Part shown: in pieces, positions 31,487 to 44,219 of the stretch
Layout: each line of letters begins with the position of its first letter
Position numbering within the stretch: position 1 is the stretch's first letter
From: Lyophyllum atratum
Lineage: Eukaryota > Basidiomycota > Agaricomycetes > Agaricales > Lyophyllaceae
Direction of reading: 5' to 3'
NCBI GenBank assembly: GCA_014905825.1
Contig: JACGCN010000004.1
Location: 2,232,001 to 2,296,000, forward strand
DNA length: 64,000 bases
The notes under the pieces: model-generated
Databases searched by the model: none
The model's input: only the letters and a program-made list of their open reading frames with translations
What the model was told of the DNA's origin: nothing
Translations under genes and position numbers: made by a program

Positions 31487-33731
31487 TTACAGCTTTCCCT
31501 TTACTCTCCTCGCTACGTGATGCTCGTATTTATCTTGTAGGACTCTCCGCAACGTCTTCCCAGTGGGCGACTTCGGAATCTGGGATCCCGTTGGTTCATA
31601 CATCAAGAATATTATTTCGAGGACGGCTCACCTCCTTCACGACTTCGATTCCTCCGCGGAGCCACTTGTATTTGCTCAGGTGCTCTTGATGCCACTTTTC
31701 TAGCTCTTTGATGGTAGCCGCAGCACCGAGTTTCTTCCCCGCATCACTGAGGACGACCCATGCGCGGGGAACCTTCTCATCGGACGTGCGCCCGCCGCTC
31801 ACGCCAGCTACCGTCGCGTCGGTTATGAGTCCCCGTGGTTCCCCGAGAAGAACATTCTCGATCTCGACGGGTGAGACTTGGATGCCGGAAACCTTTAGCG
31901 TGTCCTGCGTAAAGGGGATACTGGTGAGACGCGGTGGTTGGATGCAACAGACGTCCGGTGACTGACCTTGGCTCTGTCCGCAAAGCTAGATGATGGAGTA
32001 TGAAAACCAATCAGTATCCACTTGTTAGCATCAATCAAAGAGCCGGCGGACGTACAAGAAGTATCCCTCCTCATTGACCCGGAACTTGTCCCCCGTGAGC
32101 AGCCATCCATCGACAAAGGTCTCCCGCGTCGCTTTTTCGTTGTTCCAGTACCCAAGGGCGACGTTCTCGCTCCTGAGATACAGCTCCCCGACTTCGTTCA
32201 CGTCCGCCTCCGTCCCATCATCACGCACAATCCTCGCCTCCATGCCCGGTAATAGGACGCCTGTGGATCCTGGCACATGCTTAAACCGTCCATTGAGGAC
32301 CCCCGGATACGGCTGGACGAGAGCGGCGATGGTCTACAGAGTGACACGCGATTGGAAGGGGTGGTGGGTTAGAGACTAAGGGGGCTCACCGCTTCGGACA
32401 TGCCATAACCTGGTGTTTGGGGGTGAGACAAAAAGATAATCTATCCAGATAGGGGGCGGACCTTCCGTGAATGTGGCGGTCTGAGGCACCAGGGACTGAA
32501 TCTTTGTCGCCAGCTCCTGGGGTAGGTATGCGGCGCCGCTGCCCATTGACTGCACGGAACTTAGGTCGGCCTTCTCAATACCAGGATGATTGACGAGCTG
32601 GTGGACGACCGAAGGAATTAAGGATAGGGATGTGACGTGATACCTGTGAATGGAGGATTATAGGCATTTGAATCGTGTAGAACCAGGGCACAAACTTCGG
32701 AATTGTTTCAAGCGCGAGTTTGAGATCCCATTTCGAAAGTAGCACGAATGTCATGGGGGAGAGGAAGGAGCGGAAACAGTACGTGTGTAGGCCGTAGGTG
32801 TGGTGAAGTGGCAGAAATGCAAGACCTATTGGAATTCCTTCTGGCGTGTGGATTGGTGGAGGCTGGCAGAGACGGACTAAATAGTAATTCAAGCGCGCGA
32901 TACTGAAGAAACGCACCGTATACACTTCGCTCAAGGCTTGTCCTGTCACGACGACCTGTCCGATAGAGTAGATTAAATTTCCATGCGAGATCATGACCGC
33001 TGCAGATGAAATACACTAGTTAGGAGAAACGTCTAGTGGTAAATTGCCCTTGTGCATACCTTTCGGAAGGCCACTTGTTCCGCTTGAGAAAATTAGATAG
33101 GCAAGGGTACTCTTCGTAGCATGCCGAGGTGGAAGAATAGACATCTTGCGGGTTTCAGCCGCTTCAATCATTTCTGAAAAGCTCTTCCTTCCCTTCGCTC
33201 TACCGTCGAGGACGTATACTTTGCTTAAGGGTATGCCGACCGTCTGAGCGACAGGAAGTACCAAGGGAAGAAGCCGTGCGCTAACAAATAACCTGGTCGC
33301 CTTGGACAGCTGGAGAGCATGCTTGAGCTCAAAGGGAGTAGAGTAGGAGGAAATTAACGCGAAAGGTGTGGTGATGGCCAAGAGAGAGTGCACCAGTGTG
33401 ATATAATCCTGATGTAGAGTTTCAACCCTGACATTTGCATTAACAGGGTCCACAGATAACGTACCACTGAGTTTTGGTTTATGATCCCGACAATTTCTCC
33501 GTCCTCACCACGGATACCAAGGCCGCCGTCAGAAATAGGAGCGCCCAGCGCTGTGGCACCAACCCGTACGCGCTGGACGAATTGGCGGAAACTCTTCTTC
33601 CTCCCAGTTTTTGCGTCGATTAGATATGTAAAGTCAGGCCAGTCTGCCTGGTCTGGGCGGTTGAAGAATATGTGGTGCACGTTGCACTCAGGGTAGGCTG
33701 GAACCTCCGGGTAGGAAGACTTGAGATACAT
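31487..33731 (-). CDS. Acyl-CoA synthetase / 4-coumarate-CoA ligase-like AMP-forming enzyme
   Basis: Adenylates a carboxylic acid and transfers it to CoA. The ATG at 33731 opens MYLKSSYPEVPAYPE. Core motifs on successive exons: IFSSGTSGLPK (P-loop-like A3), LPLHHTYG, GYGMSE (A5), RSENVALGYWNN, WLLTGDKFRVNEEGYF (A7), FADRAKDTLKVSGIQVSP (A8), and IPKSPTGKTLRR with the catalytic Lys (A10). The last exon ends with KGKL and a stop at 31487; this is not a canonical PTS1 peroxisomal signal. At least eight short introns interrupt the gene. The order and spacing match fungal 4CL-like ligases of about 560 aa. The actual acid cannot be deduced. No partner biosynthetic genes lie beside it. Confidence 0.9.
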
Positions 33732-36639
33732 AGCCGTCTAGAAGAAATCGCCGGCGTTCTTGGGCATCATGTAACCGCTCTACTTATAACTGGAGATCAG
33801 GCAGACACATTCTGCAGTTTGGAGATGTCAGACAAGTGCCGGTGTAAGACGTACCCGCTTTACCGGGAAAATTTGGCCAACGTGACTTGCCGTTCTGCAC
33901 CCGTGACTGGCCGCAACGGCGACGGGAAAACTGCTGACCTAGAAGACGCGTCGTAATCACAGCTCACAAGTCGAGAAGGCGGCCGCCACCTCGACGATAT
34001 CTGTGCTACTGTCAGTTGAGTAGCTCCAATAAACTGACCTTTTCCAACAGACGACAGTCGATCTGATATTGTGATACGTGGCAGGTGCTGTTAAAGGGCC
34101 TTTAACTTGTGGTATCTTGAAGCTCCATGTGAAGACGGTCATCCCGAGTCGCGTCTAAAACGTTTCGGGCTGCCCAAGACTTCTTAAGAAGCCATCAAAG
34201 TCATCGTCCCCATCATTGTATCGAATCCATGCCATACTAATCGTCCAGAGAACCCAGCATCAAATCAGCGTCGTCACCTTCATCGCCCTGGCCTTCAACC
34301 ACCTAGGAATAGCCCAAGTGTTGTCAGAGTCGTCCCGGAAGCTCCCAGCGAAGGCTGTCACGATGGAATCTGTGACCCCTCTCCATCTGCAATCTTGCTT
34401 TGTATGATGGTGAATTTTCCTGGATTCTCCCTGGTTCGCTCGAGGAGTGCAAACTTGTTCTTGGGATCAACTTTGTGGCACTGCCGTAACAAGGATGACA
34501 ATGGGGTATACGTTGTCAAATGTCGCCCCTTTTCCCTTGGAGACCTTCGCTAGCATGTCACCATCAATCGCTCTATTGCAAGAGCTTTGAAGTCGGTGTA
34601 CACCTTTGAGGCTATACTTCGCACAACCCATCACGCGCTCTTCGTACGGAATTTTTCGAGCCCTCGACAGTTCATATGATGGAACGGCACACCAGATATT
34701 TAGGCAGGATGTCGCAGACGATGCACAATACCATGTCCTTTGAGGATGCGGACGGGCCGGTCCATGAACGCGATTAAGAGACCAGCGTCGATCGCCTGGG
34801 TCGAACACACTCGGAAGCCGTCCACCACCCCTCTTCCCGCTGGATACCAAGCATAGGCGGCACCCTCGTATCTAGGAGCCCCAAATGGATGTCGATGGAG
34901 AAATCATCGCATCCCATTCTACCATTATTTTACCATTCGGTATATCTTTGTACTCAATTCCATCACTGCCCCCGTTTCGTATCTGTCCCCGTTCCTTGAT
35001 CTCCCATGTTATATGTACATATCTATCATCCAAGGGATGGTTGTATACGGTTTGCCCTGCCCTTGCCCGCGATGCCCGCCATCGGAAATAGGGCGTACGA
35101 AGATTCATTGTCGACCATCATCTTGCTACGTTGCTTACTGGGTGGTGATGTAAAGTGCGGCGTCTAATGAGTCGTGGCTAAAACTTGAACATCGGAATGG
35201 TGCATGCGGCGAATTTATTTTTTATATGTTCCGATGGTGGTATTCTTGTAGGCATCCTCGGGGTGACTTTGTACCTTGGGCGTAGGCAATTCGTGCAACA
35301 CAACTTTGGAATCTGATCGTTGTTCTTTATTGGGAAATGAATTATCAGAAATACCTTCGAAGGAGTCCGTCTGCGTTGATGCGCGCACGTCAGCAAGGAG
35401 TAAGCGTAGGCCTCATGCGTTCCTTGTCTTTCTCGTAACTGAAGGTGCATTCCTTCCACAATAGTCAACAGTGCCCTGAGCGGGTAGATTGTGTCAGTGA
35501 CGACATCGGCGAGATGCTGTGGACATTCATGTCGACATGTTACGATCAAATCATAGGAGCACCTATTAATCTTTTCCCCCCTAGCTTTGTGTAATCCATA
35601 CAGCATGCCAGTCATCGCAAACGGAAGTGACACAAAACCGCGATTCATCAGCTTGTAGGACCTGGAATTAGATCGGCTGAGCCCCCACTCGCGGGGTGAT
35701 CTCCCAAGTCAGAAGATGCGGATATCGCAGGTCTAGCTCTCACGACTCAAAATAGCACTCCCATCTCAGGAAAATGTGCTCGAAGACATGCCGAAGATCT
35801 TAGAACTCTTCAAATGCTCTTCCTCGGAATAGAACGATCTCCGCTTTGCGATCTAACAAAATACAGGGTGTCAAGAGCTGTGAGTTCAGGGATAAACATG
35901 CGAGTATGGGCCATTGCGAGCATGGCGTGGCCGAGATCTAGTCCTGGGGGTTTCCTGCGTTCAACCCTGGTGCAGGTGTGGTATCGACCATGATTTACAT
36001 AACCAGATATTGTGCAAACATTACTTGACGCAATTGCAGCAGTTTTTGTGACATAAAACTCCAGTATTGCTTCTATCGCACCAGAAGGTGCCACATGCAG
36101 AACCATGTCTTATTGCGAGCCTGGTGTACACGGGCTGGAATAAAAACTGTCTTCGCTGTCTCTCCTTCATATACCCCTGAGTTTCCAGGTGCAAACTTAG
36201 ACCCTCCTCAAAATCTAGAAACATTTGATGAACCTACACAACATAAGTATGTATACACTCACCCCTCGCCTCTCCTCCTCTTGTGCTACAAGTTATAGAC
36301 AAATCACACCAACCTACCACCCAAGTTCGGCTTTTCCTCATGCCCGCCATCATCACCCTTATAACCGCCTTTTGCTTCTTCTGGTTGAGGTAATTTAAGT
36401 TCATGGCAGTCTACACCACCACCAGCACGGATAATATCAGGAGCATGACAGTGGCTTCAGTGTAGAGCGGCGGCGGGCTGAGGAGCCATCTCACGAGGAT
36501 GCCGCCGGTGTCGGTCATGATGAAGCCAATATCTATGGGTGGTGGTCCAGTTTGGACAGTTGAAATGTTTGTGTCAGATGGTAAGGGCACCAGATGCACC
36601 CATTTGTATATCCCTACTGGTACGAACACAGGACCCTAC
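33732..36639. other. Gene-poor stretch, possibly containing decayed genes
   Basis: Several medium minus-strand frames exist (34467-34850, 34872-35108, 35178-35648, 35810-36106, 36411-36629) but none shows a known domain, and they do not join into one gene by credible introns. One frame (35178-35648) has protein-like composition (YPLRALLTIVEGMHLQLRER). This may be eroded coding sequence next to the ABCC pseudogene. I assign nothing. Confidence 0.4.
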
Positions 36640-37397
36640 CCGTTGCTCCAAAATGTGCTCAAGTGTATGCGAGGGTCGATGCTTACCCAATCCCAACCAA
36701 AATCGCAGGCGACCTTATGGACCCATGGCCAGATGCCACAGTATGAAAACTGGATGCAGAGAAGTGAATTGATATAGTGCAGCACACGCTGGACTGCATT
36801 CATGTTCTGCTCGTTTTGCGTGAACTGAGGTATCATTTCAGCTGTAACACATATGAGCATCAGACTCCCTATGATTTGGCAGACAGTGACAGGGTAACTT
36901 ACAGAACACCTGCACGACTATATCATAATATCGTATTTGATCAGTCAACAGATCACAGACAAGGGTCGGTTATACATATTGCTCAACGTATAAGACAACA
37001 CAACACCGAATTTGGAGGGGTCAATCGTGTTTCGGAAGCCCGCAGCAAACAGAGCGCCAAGGACCAGTAATTTCCAAAGATGTCCAATCGGATGGCCAAC
37101 CGGCACTGTATAGCTATCATCATGTAATATACATGGTTTTGTATTTCAAGCCCTTCATCAGCATTCTTTATGGCGCTCTCCTGCACGTCATTAGTCGGTC
37201 AGATGTCATTTCGCAACGGACGACTGAAGGATCTTCACCTGCACCTGGTAGGTTCGAATCTTGGAGAGACCAGTCAAGGTTTCTGTATCCCAGTCAGCAA
37301 GGGTCCGTCTCAAGACAAGGGATGATATGTACCAGAATACGAGCCGTAAAGAGAGGATCTCATTAAGGAGTCGAGCCGCTTGGTTCCAACTGCAGTA

Positions 37398-38211
37398 CAC
37401 AGGGTGCGAGCGACAATATTTTCATAAAAGGTACCTTGAACAAATAGTGAAGGAATACCTTATATACTGAGATTATGCAAGGACATCATATTGTAAATCA
37501 AATATTTAGTTTTAGTTAAGAAAATATAGTGAGCAAAATTGTGATCTTATGATAGAACATATTCTGAATAAATTCATCATATCTTCAGAAAAAGAGCAGG
37601 CATTATATGATAAACATAAGGTATATCCTTTCAAGATAATTTCATAGAAGACATGGTGAAAATATACTTCATATTTGTAGCATATAACCCCTAATAAAAT
37701 TCAAAATATCTTCACACTACTTTCACAATATGATGAGTAAAGATTTTAAAATACTTTCACCATACCTCAGGATCGAACAGCAACTTGGTGAAAATATTCT
37801 AAATATCTAGCAATATGGTGAAGATATTCTGAATATCTCACTGTGTTGCAGATATATTTAGGATTTTTCCACTGATCATATTGTGAAAATAGTGTGATCA
37901 TATTTTGAATTTCTTCAGGGGACATATGCTGCAAATATGAAGTATATTTTCACTTTGTCCTTTATACTATTATTTTGGAAGAATATAGCGTATATTCATC
38001 ATGTAATGCTTGCTTTTTTACTGAAAATACAGTGAATTTATTCAGAATATTTTCTCTGATAATATAATAACTTTGCTCACTATATTTTCTTGTATGAAAT
38101 TCAATATTTGATTCACAATATGATACCTCTACATAATCTGAACATATAAGGTATTCCTTCACTATTTGTTCAAGATACCTTTCATGAAAATATTGTCCTT
38201 CGCACCCTGTG
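37398..38211. mobile_element. AT-rich foldback element, near-complete palindrome
   Basis: The left end CACAGGGTGCGAGCGACAAT and the reverse complement of the right end, CACAGGGTGCGAAGGACAAT, start arms that remain similar over roughly 390 bp each, so the element is almost all inverted repeat. GTA flanks both sides (37395-37397 and 38212-38214), consistent with a 3-bp target duplication. Composition is far more AT-rich than the surroundings and no transposase is present. It interrupts ABCC-homologous sequence between LCYLVQAY and TKRLDSLM. The superfamily is uncertain; CACTA-like or Harbinger-like elements also make 3-bp duplications. Confidence 0.85.
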
Positions 38212-39488
38212 GTACAACAGTGATAGGCCTGAACGAGATAACAGAGCACTGCCATGGGAGCAGAAATGATACCAAGCAAGGGAAGGTGTAGAACACCAAT
38301 GTGAATGTTCCGAGCACTGAGCTGAAACGTCAATAAAAACTACGGGGTCAAGTCAGCCCATGATATCAGGAGATTTTTTGACTGATTGACCTGCCATAGA
38401 GTAAGTGCCAGTTCGTTATCCAGGGTATCTACTATCTTGATCCTTCTAACATTGTGAGAGAATCCTGCCTGCACGAAGGTATGAGCATTCACTTATATTA
38501 TGGGACAGGACTACTTGCCAATTGGCGTGGTGTCAAAGAAGGATATGGGCGAACATAAAACACTGGCTAAGGCCGCTTTGAAGAGGTTCAAACTTGCAAA
38601 TAAAGACTACAGAGACAACATTTGGTATGAGTGGGCAATGAAAGAAAAAGAAGAAAGGACTTACGAGAAGGCGAAACTGAGTACAAAGGAGAAGATTGCC
38701 TGCGCAACACCTATACGGTCGGATGGTCAAAATCCTGACTGCCTGGTGGTAATGCTGTTCTCACCAAGGCCAGTATACACCGCCATGTGATCTCCCTGCC
38801 TGAAACCGTGGATACTTCCCGAAGTCCAACATCTAGAGAACAAGTTGTTGCTGACTGTAATGGTTTGTCATAGACTGTGGCTTGGCAGAAGAACACTTCA
38901 GACATACCTTGTGCCCCTTGAGTAAGCGTCAACAGGATAATAATTATGGGTGCCCATATGATGCCCCAGCGGAACATAGGTACCCCGCATACACACCCCA
39001 TATCACCGACCCTGTATTCTGCTCTTCCGCCTGCACGAGCGCCGCACCAGGCTTCTTCTGACTTGTGCCGTCTTCCTGCTCGTCCTTAGCGCCTTTCCCA
39101 GCCTCGCGCTCCTTCGCGTCGTGTTCCTTCTCTTCGTCAAGGCTACCGTATTCCTCCATCAAATGGGAGAACACAACGCTATCACCCATCAGACCCTAAC
39201 AAAAAAGCAGTCAACGACGGAAGTGAGAACAAACACATCTCCGGGTGACCCACATCGTACGTTCCCTGCTCGGTGATGACGCCGTATCCATGGTGTAGAT
39301 GTAGTCCGTCTTGTCGAGGACATGGCGAGCGTGCGTGATGAGGATACGGGTGCGGTCATCAAGAGGTCCGTTCAGGAGACATTGGTCTAGAATTGCTTTG
39401 CCGACATAGGCGTCCACTGCGGAGAGGGGGCCATCGAGGAGAACCACGTCAGACTTCGAGTATGCGGCGCGGGCCAATGATACACGAG

Positions 39489-41005
39489 TAGGCTTTCGAG
39501 GTCCGGTTGCACCAACCGCAAAAGACCGGAAAAAGACCGGACCGCAACCGCAAACAACCGGACTTGCGGTTGCGGTTGCAGCGGATTTCCGAAGTCAGCG
39601 GTTGCGGTTCCTCGGAAATCGCAGGCGTGCCGAACCGGTCAGGACCAGTCCCGACCGGTCGGAACCGATAAAAAGTCACACGGTACACGTCAACAAACAA
39701 GGATGTTGTGGGCACTCGTTGTTGACTGCATTCCACCATCAACACCGCCGCTACCACCGCCGTTTCGACGCCCAGCGTCATCCCCTCGACACCGCTGCCA
39801 AACAGTCACCCGAACACGCACACAAGGCCTCTGTGACAGCCCAGAAGGATTAGCAGGGGAGGCAGTCAGGGCAGACCCCAGCTGGGGGAGAGCCGCTCGG
39901 TACGTCGTTGTACCCACCACCAGTCATGCCAGACTGCTTTGAGACCGCACCCAGGAGCCTCAGCCCACCTGCACGCCGCCACGTCATCCGACGATGACCC
40001 AACGCGGCCTACAACCACGACGTCGACCACCATCTCACTCAACAACCCCAGGGCCCGAGTCCCGCCCCATCACCATCCGCCCAGGCCGCTCCTGCTCGCC
40101 CGGAACCCCGCCATGTCACCCGATGATGCCCAACATGGCTCACAACCACGGTGTTTACCGCCGCGTCACTCGACGACCCCAGACCAGGCCCCGAGTGCCA
40201 CCACATCACCATCCACAGGCCGCCACTGCTCACCCACAACCCCGCCACGTCACCCAACCCTGCGACGACCCCCGACTCCTGTCATATCCCAAACCACGGT
40301 CGCGTCACCTGTCCGTCGCTTTTGCGACGCTCGTCATTCTCCATTCCGATACCTTCTAATCCTCCCCACTCTATACTATATACCCTATTCTATACTATGT
40401 ACTTTCTAATGTACTTTTCAATATACTTTGAATTAGATTTCATGCACCCAGTAGATTTTCGAGTGATCTGTGTGATTTTGCCGCTGTCCGAGTGCCACCA
40501 CATCACCATCCACAGGCCGCCACTGCTCACCCACAACCCCGCCACGTCACCCAACCCTGCGACGACCCCCGACTCCTGTCATATCCCAAACCACGGTCGC
40601 GTCACCTGTCCGTCGCTTTTGCGACGCTCGTCATTCTCCATTCCGATACCTTCTAATCCTCCCCACTCTATACTATATACCCTATTCTATACTATGTACT
40701 TTCTAATGTACTTTTCAATATACTTTGAATTAGATTTCATGCACCCAGTAGATTTTCGAGTGATCTGTGTGATTTTGCCGCTGTCTCATCGGTCGCAACC
40801 GGTTGTGACTGACTGCGACCAGTTGCAACCAGGTCCAGTCGTAACCGGTCCAAACCGGTCGTGGGTGTTGATGCAACCGATGACAACCGGTCGAACACGG
40901 TCCAGTCGTCGGTCGGATGTCTTTTGCAAGTTTGCCAACCGGTTCCGGTCGCGGTTGTGGCCAAAATGGGCCAAAAACCGGACCGGACCGGACTTTGAAA
41001 GCCTA
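39489..41005. mobile_element. hAT-like non-autonomous element 1 (inserted in an ABCC exon)
   Basis: Terminal inverted repeats TAGGCTTTCGAGGTCCGG (left) and TAGGCTTTCAAAGTCCGG (right, reverse-complemented). The 8-bp target TACACGAG lies directly left (39481-39488). The same 8 bp occurs to the right once the nested element at 41012-41575 and its own duplication are removed. Subterminal regions are crowded with CCGGTTGCAACCGGT-type words. Internal sequence encodes no transposase and contains a 297-bp tandem duplication. Eight-bp duplications and TAG-starting ends point to the hAT superfamily. Confidence 0.88.
40192..40785. repeat. Tandem duplication, two 297-bp units, inside hAT-like element 1
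   Basis: Unit 1 is 40192-40488 and unit 2 is 40489-40785. By eye they are identical over the whole 297 bp. The unit length is divisible by three, so an open frame across it repeats the same 99 residues. No identity decay implies a very recent event or an assembly artefact. Confidence 0.9.
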
Positions 41006-41011
41006 TACACG

Positions 41012-41575
41012 TAGTGTTTGAAAGTCCGGTTCGGTTCGGTCTTTTGACCCAAATCTGGAACAACTGAACTGCTACCAGTTGCTGAAATCAACGAAACAGC
41101 AGCAACTGCAACTGAACTGGTAAAAACCGGTCTTTTGCAGTTGTGACCGGTTGTGCAACCGGTTGCGACCGCACACCGGCCCGGCCACCGTTCCGAACGG
41201 TCCGGCGTCTTCGGGGCTTCAAAACGAGTCCTGGTTCATGAAAATTGGATAAGAACTGACAGAGTTATTGAGGTTTTAATGTTGCTATCAATTTCAGCAT
41301 CAGCAAATACTATATTGGCTATAACTCCATCAATTCTGGCCAGATTTGGATGTTCCAAGGCCCAAAATGACAGGAAAACACGTGGGTATATGGTGCATAT
41401 GGTGCACAGCCACAACCGGTTGCAACCAGTTGCACAACTGCAAAAAACCGCAACTGAACTGCAGTCTTTGCACTTCCAATTTGCTGCAACTGAACCTAAA
41501 GTCCAGTTGCTATCAGTTGCAGTTCAGTTGGGTTGCGGTCTTTTGCAGTTGTAGCAACTGAACCTTCAAACACTA
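41012..41575. mobile_element. hAT-like MITE 2, nested at the edge of element 1
   Basis: Ends are TAGTGTTTGAAAGTCCGG and, reverse-complemented, TAGTGTTTGAAGGTTCAG. An exact 8-bp duplication TATACACG flanks it (41004-41011 and 41576-41583). The left copy overlaps the last two bases of element 1, so this insertion is younger. It is 564 bp long and carries CAACTGCAACTGAACTG-type subterminal repeats and no transposase. Confidence 0.9.
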
Positions 41576-41601
41576 TATACACGAGCCTAACAAATGTGTC
41601 A

Positions 41602-42009
<408 letters not shown>

Positions 42010-42345
42010 TTAGTGGACTGCCGGAGAAAGACGAGCTAAACACGATACCTCCCCTGACCCCACCTACAATCGCCATGAACACACCCTTAAGCACGGTGAA
42101 CTTCAGATCCATCAACTGAAACAATTTCTCATCCTCCTCGGATCCTTCCTGGCTAGCCGCTGACGGGAAATGAAGTGATGGTCGCTTATGAAGCGCTGAC
42201 GGGGAATGAAGTGATGGTCGCTTTACTTACCCCACCATTGCCAGGAAATGTTCAGCATCAGCCCTTGTACTAACATTCAAAGCCAAGACAGCGGCGGCCA
42301 TGGTCATTAATCCCAATATTAGAATCTTAGATGTGCCACTGTAAA

Positions 42346-43547
42346 TAGGCTTTCGAAGTCCGGTTGGGTCCGGTTTTCGGCCCATTTTGGCCGCAACCGG
42401 AACCGCGACCGGTTGGCAAACTTACAGAAAACTACGACTGGCAACCGAACCGTCTTCAACCGGTCGTTATCGGTTGCGTCGACACCAGCGACCGGTTTCG
42501 ACCGGTTCGGACTGGACCCAGTTCCAACCGGTCGCAGTCAGTCCCAACCGGTTGTAACCGATGAGAAGGCCGCGATATCACTCATATGTCCACTCAAAAC
42601 ACAATATCCTATTAAGTATAATACATACATTAGCAGGTACATAGTATACAAGAACCTGGATTAGAAACTAGAGAAATAAGTAATGACAAGTGCCGCCAAG
42701 AATGGCGCAGAATCGTCCGATGACATGGTGGCCCTGACATCGCAATGGTCAGGCGAGTCGTGACGTGGGCATAGGTTGGGGAGGTGGCGGCAGTCAGGAG
42801 ATGTGGGAGGGGTGGGGTGACGTGGTGGGGTTGTGGTGAGCAGCGGCGGCCTGCGGTCGCTGGGTGACGTGGCAGTCGACGTCGCAGTGGTAGGCCGCGT
42901 CGGGTGTCATCGGGCGGCATGGCGAGGTTCTGGATGCGCAGTGGCGGCCTGGGCGGATGGTGACGTGGCAGTCAGCGTCGTGGCTGTGGGCTGTGTGTCT
43001 TGGGTGTCGTCGGGTAATATGGCGGGGTGCAGGCGGGCTGTAGTTCCTGGGTGACATCTCCAGGTAGCAAGGGACGACGGGGTGTGTGTGCACAGACTTA
43101 CCTGGCAGCTCTCCCCCGGCTGGGGTCTGCCCTGCTCAACCCCCCTGTCATTCCTTCACTAATCCACTGATCGACCTTGAGTGCGTGTCACAGACGTCTT
43201 GCGAAGTGTTGCGAGGTGTGGGTCGGCGGCGATGCGAGTCGATGGCGATGCAGCGGCGGAGGGGTCGGTGGTGGTATCGGTGGGAGGAAGACAACGACGA
43301 CAATGGCAATCTCACGCGTCAACAACAGACTTGTTGTTTCAGGTTTGGTGACCATGTGACCTGTGTGCAGTTCGGACCGGTTGCGACTGGTCCTGACCAG
43401 TCGCGGCAGGCCGGCCATTTCCGAGCAACCACAACCGCTGGCTTTGGAAATCAGCCGCAACCGCAACCGCAAGTCCGGTTGTTTCCGGTCGCAGTCCGGT
43501 CGAGTTGCGGTCTTTTTCGGTTGGCGCAACCGGACCTCGAAAGCCTA
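42346..43547. mobile_element. hAT-like non-autonomous element 3, same family as element 1
   Basis: Ends TAGGCTTTCGAAGTCCGG and, reverse-complemented, TAGGCTTTCGAGGTCCGG. The exact 8-bp duplication ACTGTAAA is at 42338-42345 and 43548-43555. Its left 230 bp aligns with the reverse complement of the right end of element 1 (GGCCCATTTTGGCC, GACCGGTT, CGATGAGA), so the two are relatives inserted in opposite orientation. Length 1202 bp, no transposase. Confidence 0.92.
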
Positions 43548-43555
43548 ACTGTAAA

Positions 43556-43832
43556 GGGCGCACAAGTTAGTAAGAACAAGAAGATGAACATATGTAGACG
43601 CACATGCGGGGTTACCCCACAAACTGAATTGATGCCCATTTCCCCGGCCCCAGCACCCCCACCCGCTCTGTTGAAAACTAGATTGATTGAAGTTATGTCC
43701 TTGATAACATATGTATGGGTCTATATGAGATAGGAAGCTATGTTATAATTGAAAAAGGATATGAATATGAACATACATCAAACGGTTGAAGCAGTCGAAT
43801 ACAGATGAGCAGGAGATGTGAAGGGAAACATT
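43556..43832. other. Spacer, possibly eroded ABCC 5' sequence
   Basis: Before the insertion this sequence was continuous with 42337. CTTTACAG directly before TGGCACATC looks like an intron acceptor of the ABCC gene interrupted by element 3. No TM domain 1 motifs were recognised. Confidence 0.4.
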
Positions 43833-44219
43833 AGGGTATTTCACAGTAGCGGATTTGGGGCGGATTTGGGCTCGGTTTCGAGTTGGATTTCAATCGAAAC
43901 GAGCACGAAAACAAACTCAACTTTGATCATAACAGCTGAAATCTGCGTTTCGGCGGCGCGGCACATTCAGCGGACCTCAAATTGCATAAGCACTCACATG
44001 ACCGCGCGACGCGACGAGAAGCCTCGGCTTGGACACGGTCAACAACAACAACCAAGTTATTTACAACTCCGACTCGCGCCGACCCGTGCCGGGCAAATCC
44101 AGCTGAAATCAGCCACGAAATCGGTGACCCGGAAGCCCTGGTTTTCGAGGCTGAGCATCTCAAATCCGAAATGAAATCCAGCTCAAATCCGCCTCAAATC
44201 CGCTACTGTGAAATACCCT
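43833..44219. mobile_element. 387-bp MITE, Harbinger-like ends
   Basis: Terminal inverted repeats of about 40 bp begin AGGGTATTTCACAGTAGCGG on both ends, with ATT on both sides (43830-43832 and 44220-44222), a 3-bp target duplication. No coding capacity. The first bases resemble the ends of the complete Harbinger element at 56944 (AGGGTAGTTCAAAG). Confidence 0.85.

Noticed and set aside
31487..31500. C-terminal KGKL of the AMP ligase as a peroxisomal PTS1 signal
   Set aside because: PTS1 normally needs S/A/C at the third-last position; GKL does not fit, so peroxisomal location is not claimed.
34872..35108. Minus-strand ORF (YVHITWEIKERGQ) as part of a defined gene
   Set aside because: Protein-like composition but no recognisable family and no credible exon partners.
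38500..38790. 96-aa Lys/Glu-rich plus-strand ORF
   Set aside because: It lies antisense within the ABCC pseudogene between recognised TM-domain blocks and has no identifiable domain.
40151..41014. 287-aa plus-strand ORF in the hAT-like element
   Set aside because: It is made by the 297-bp tandem repeat and CCGGTTG-type words, shows no transposase motif, and its relative (42346-43547) does not keep the frame.
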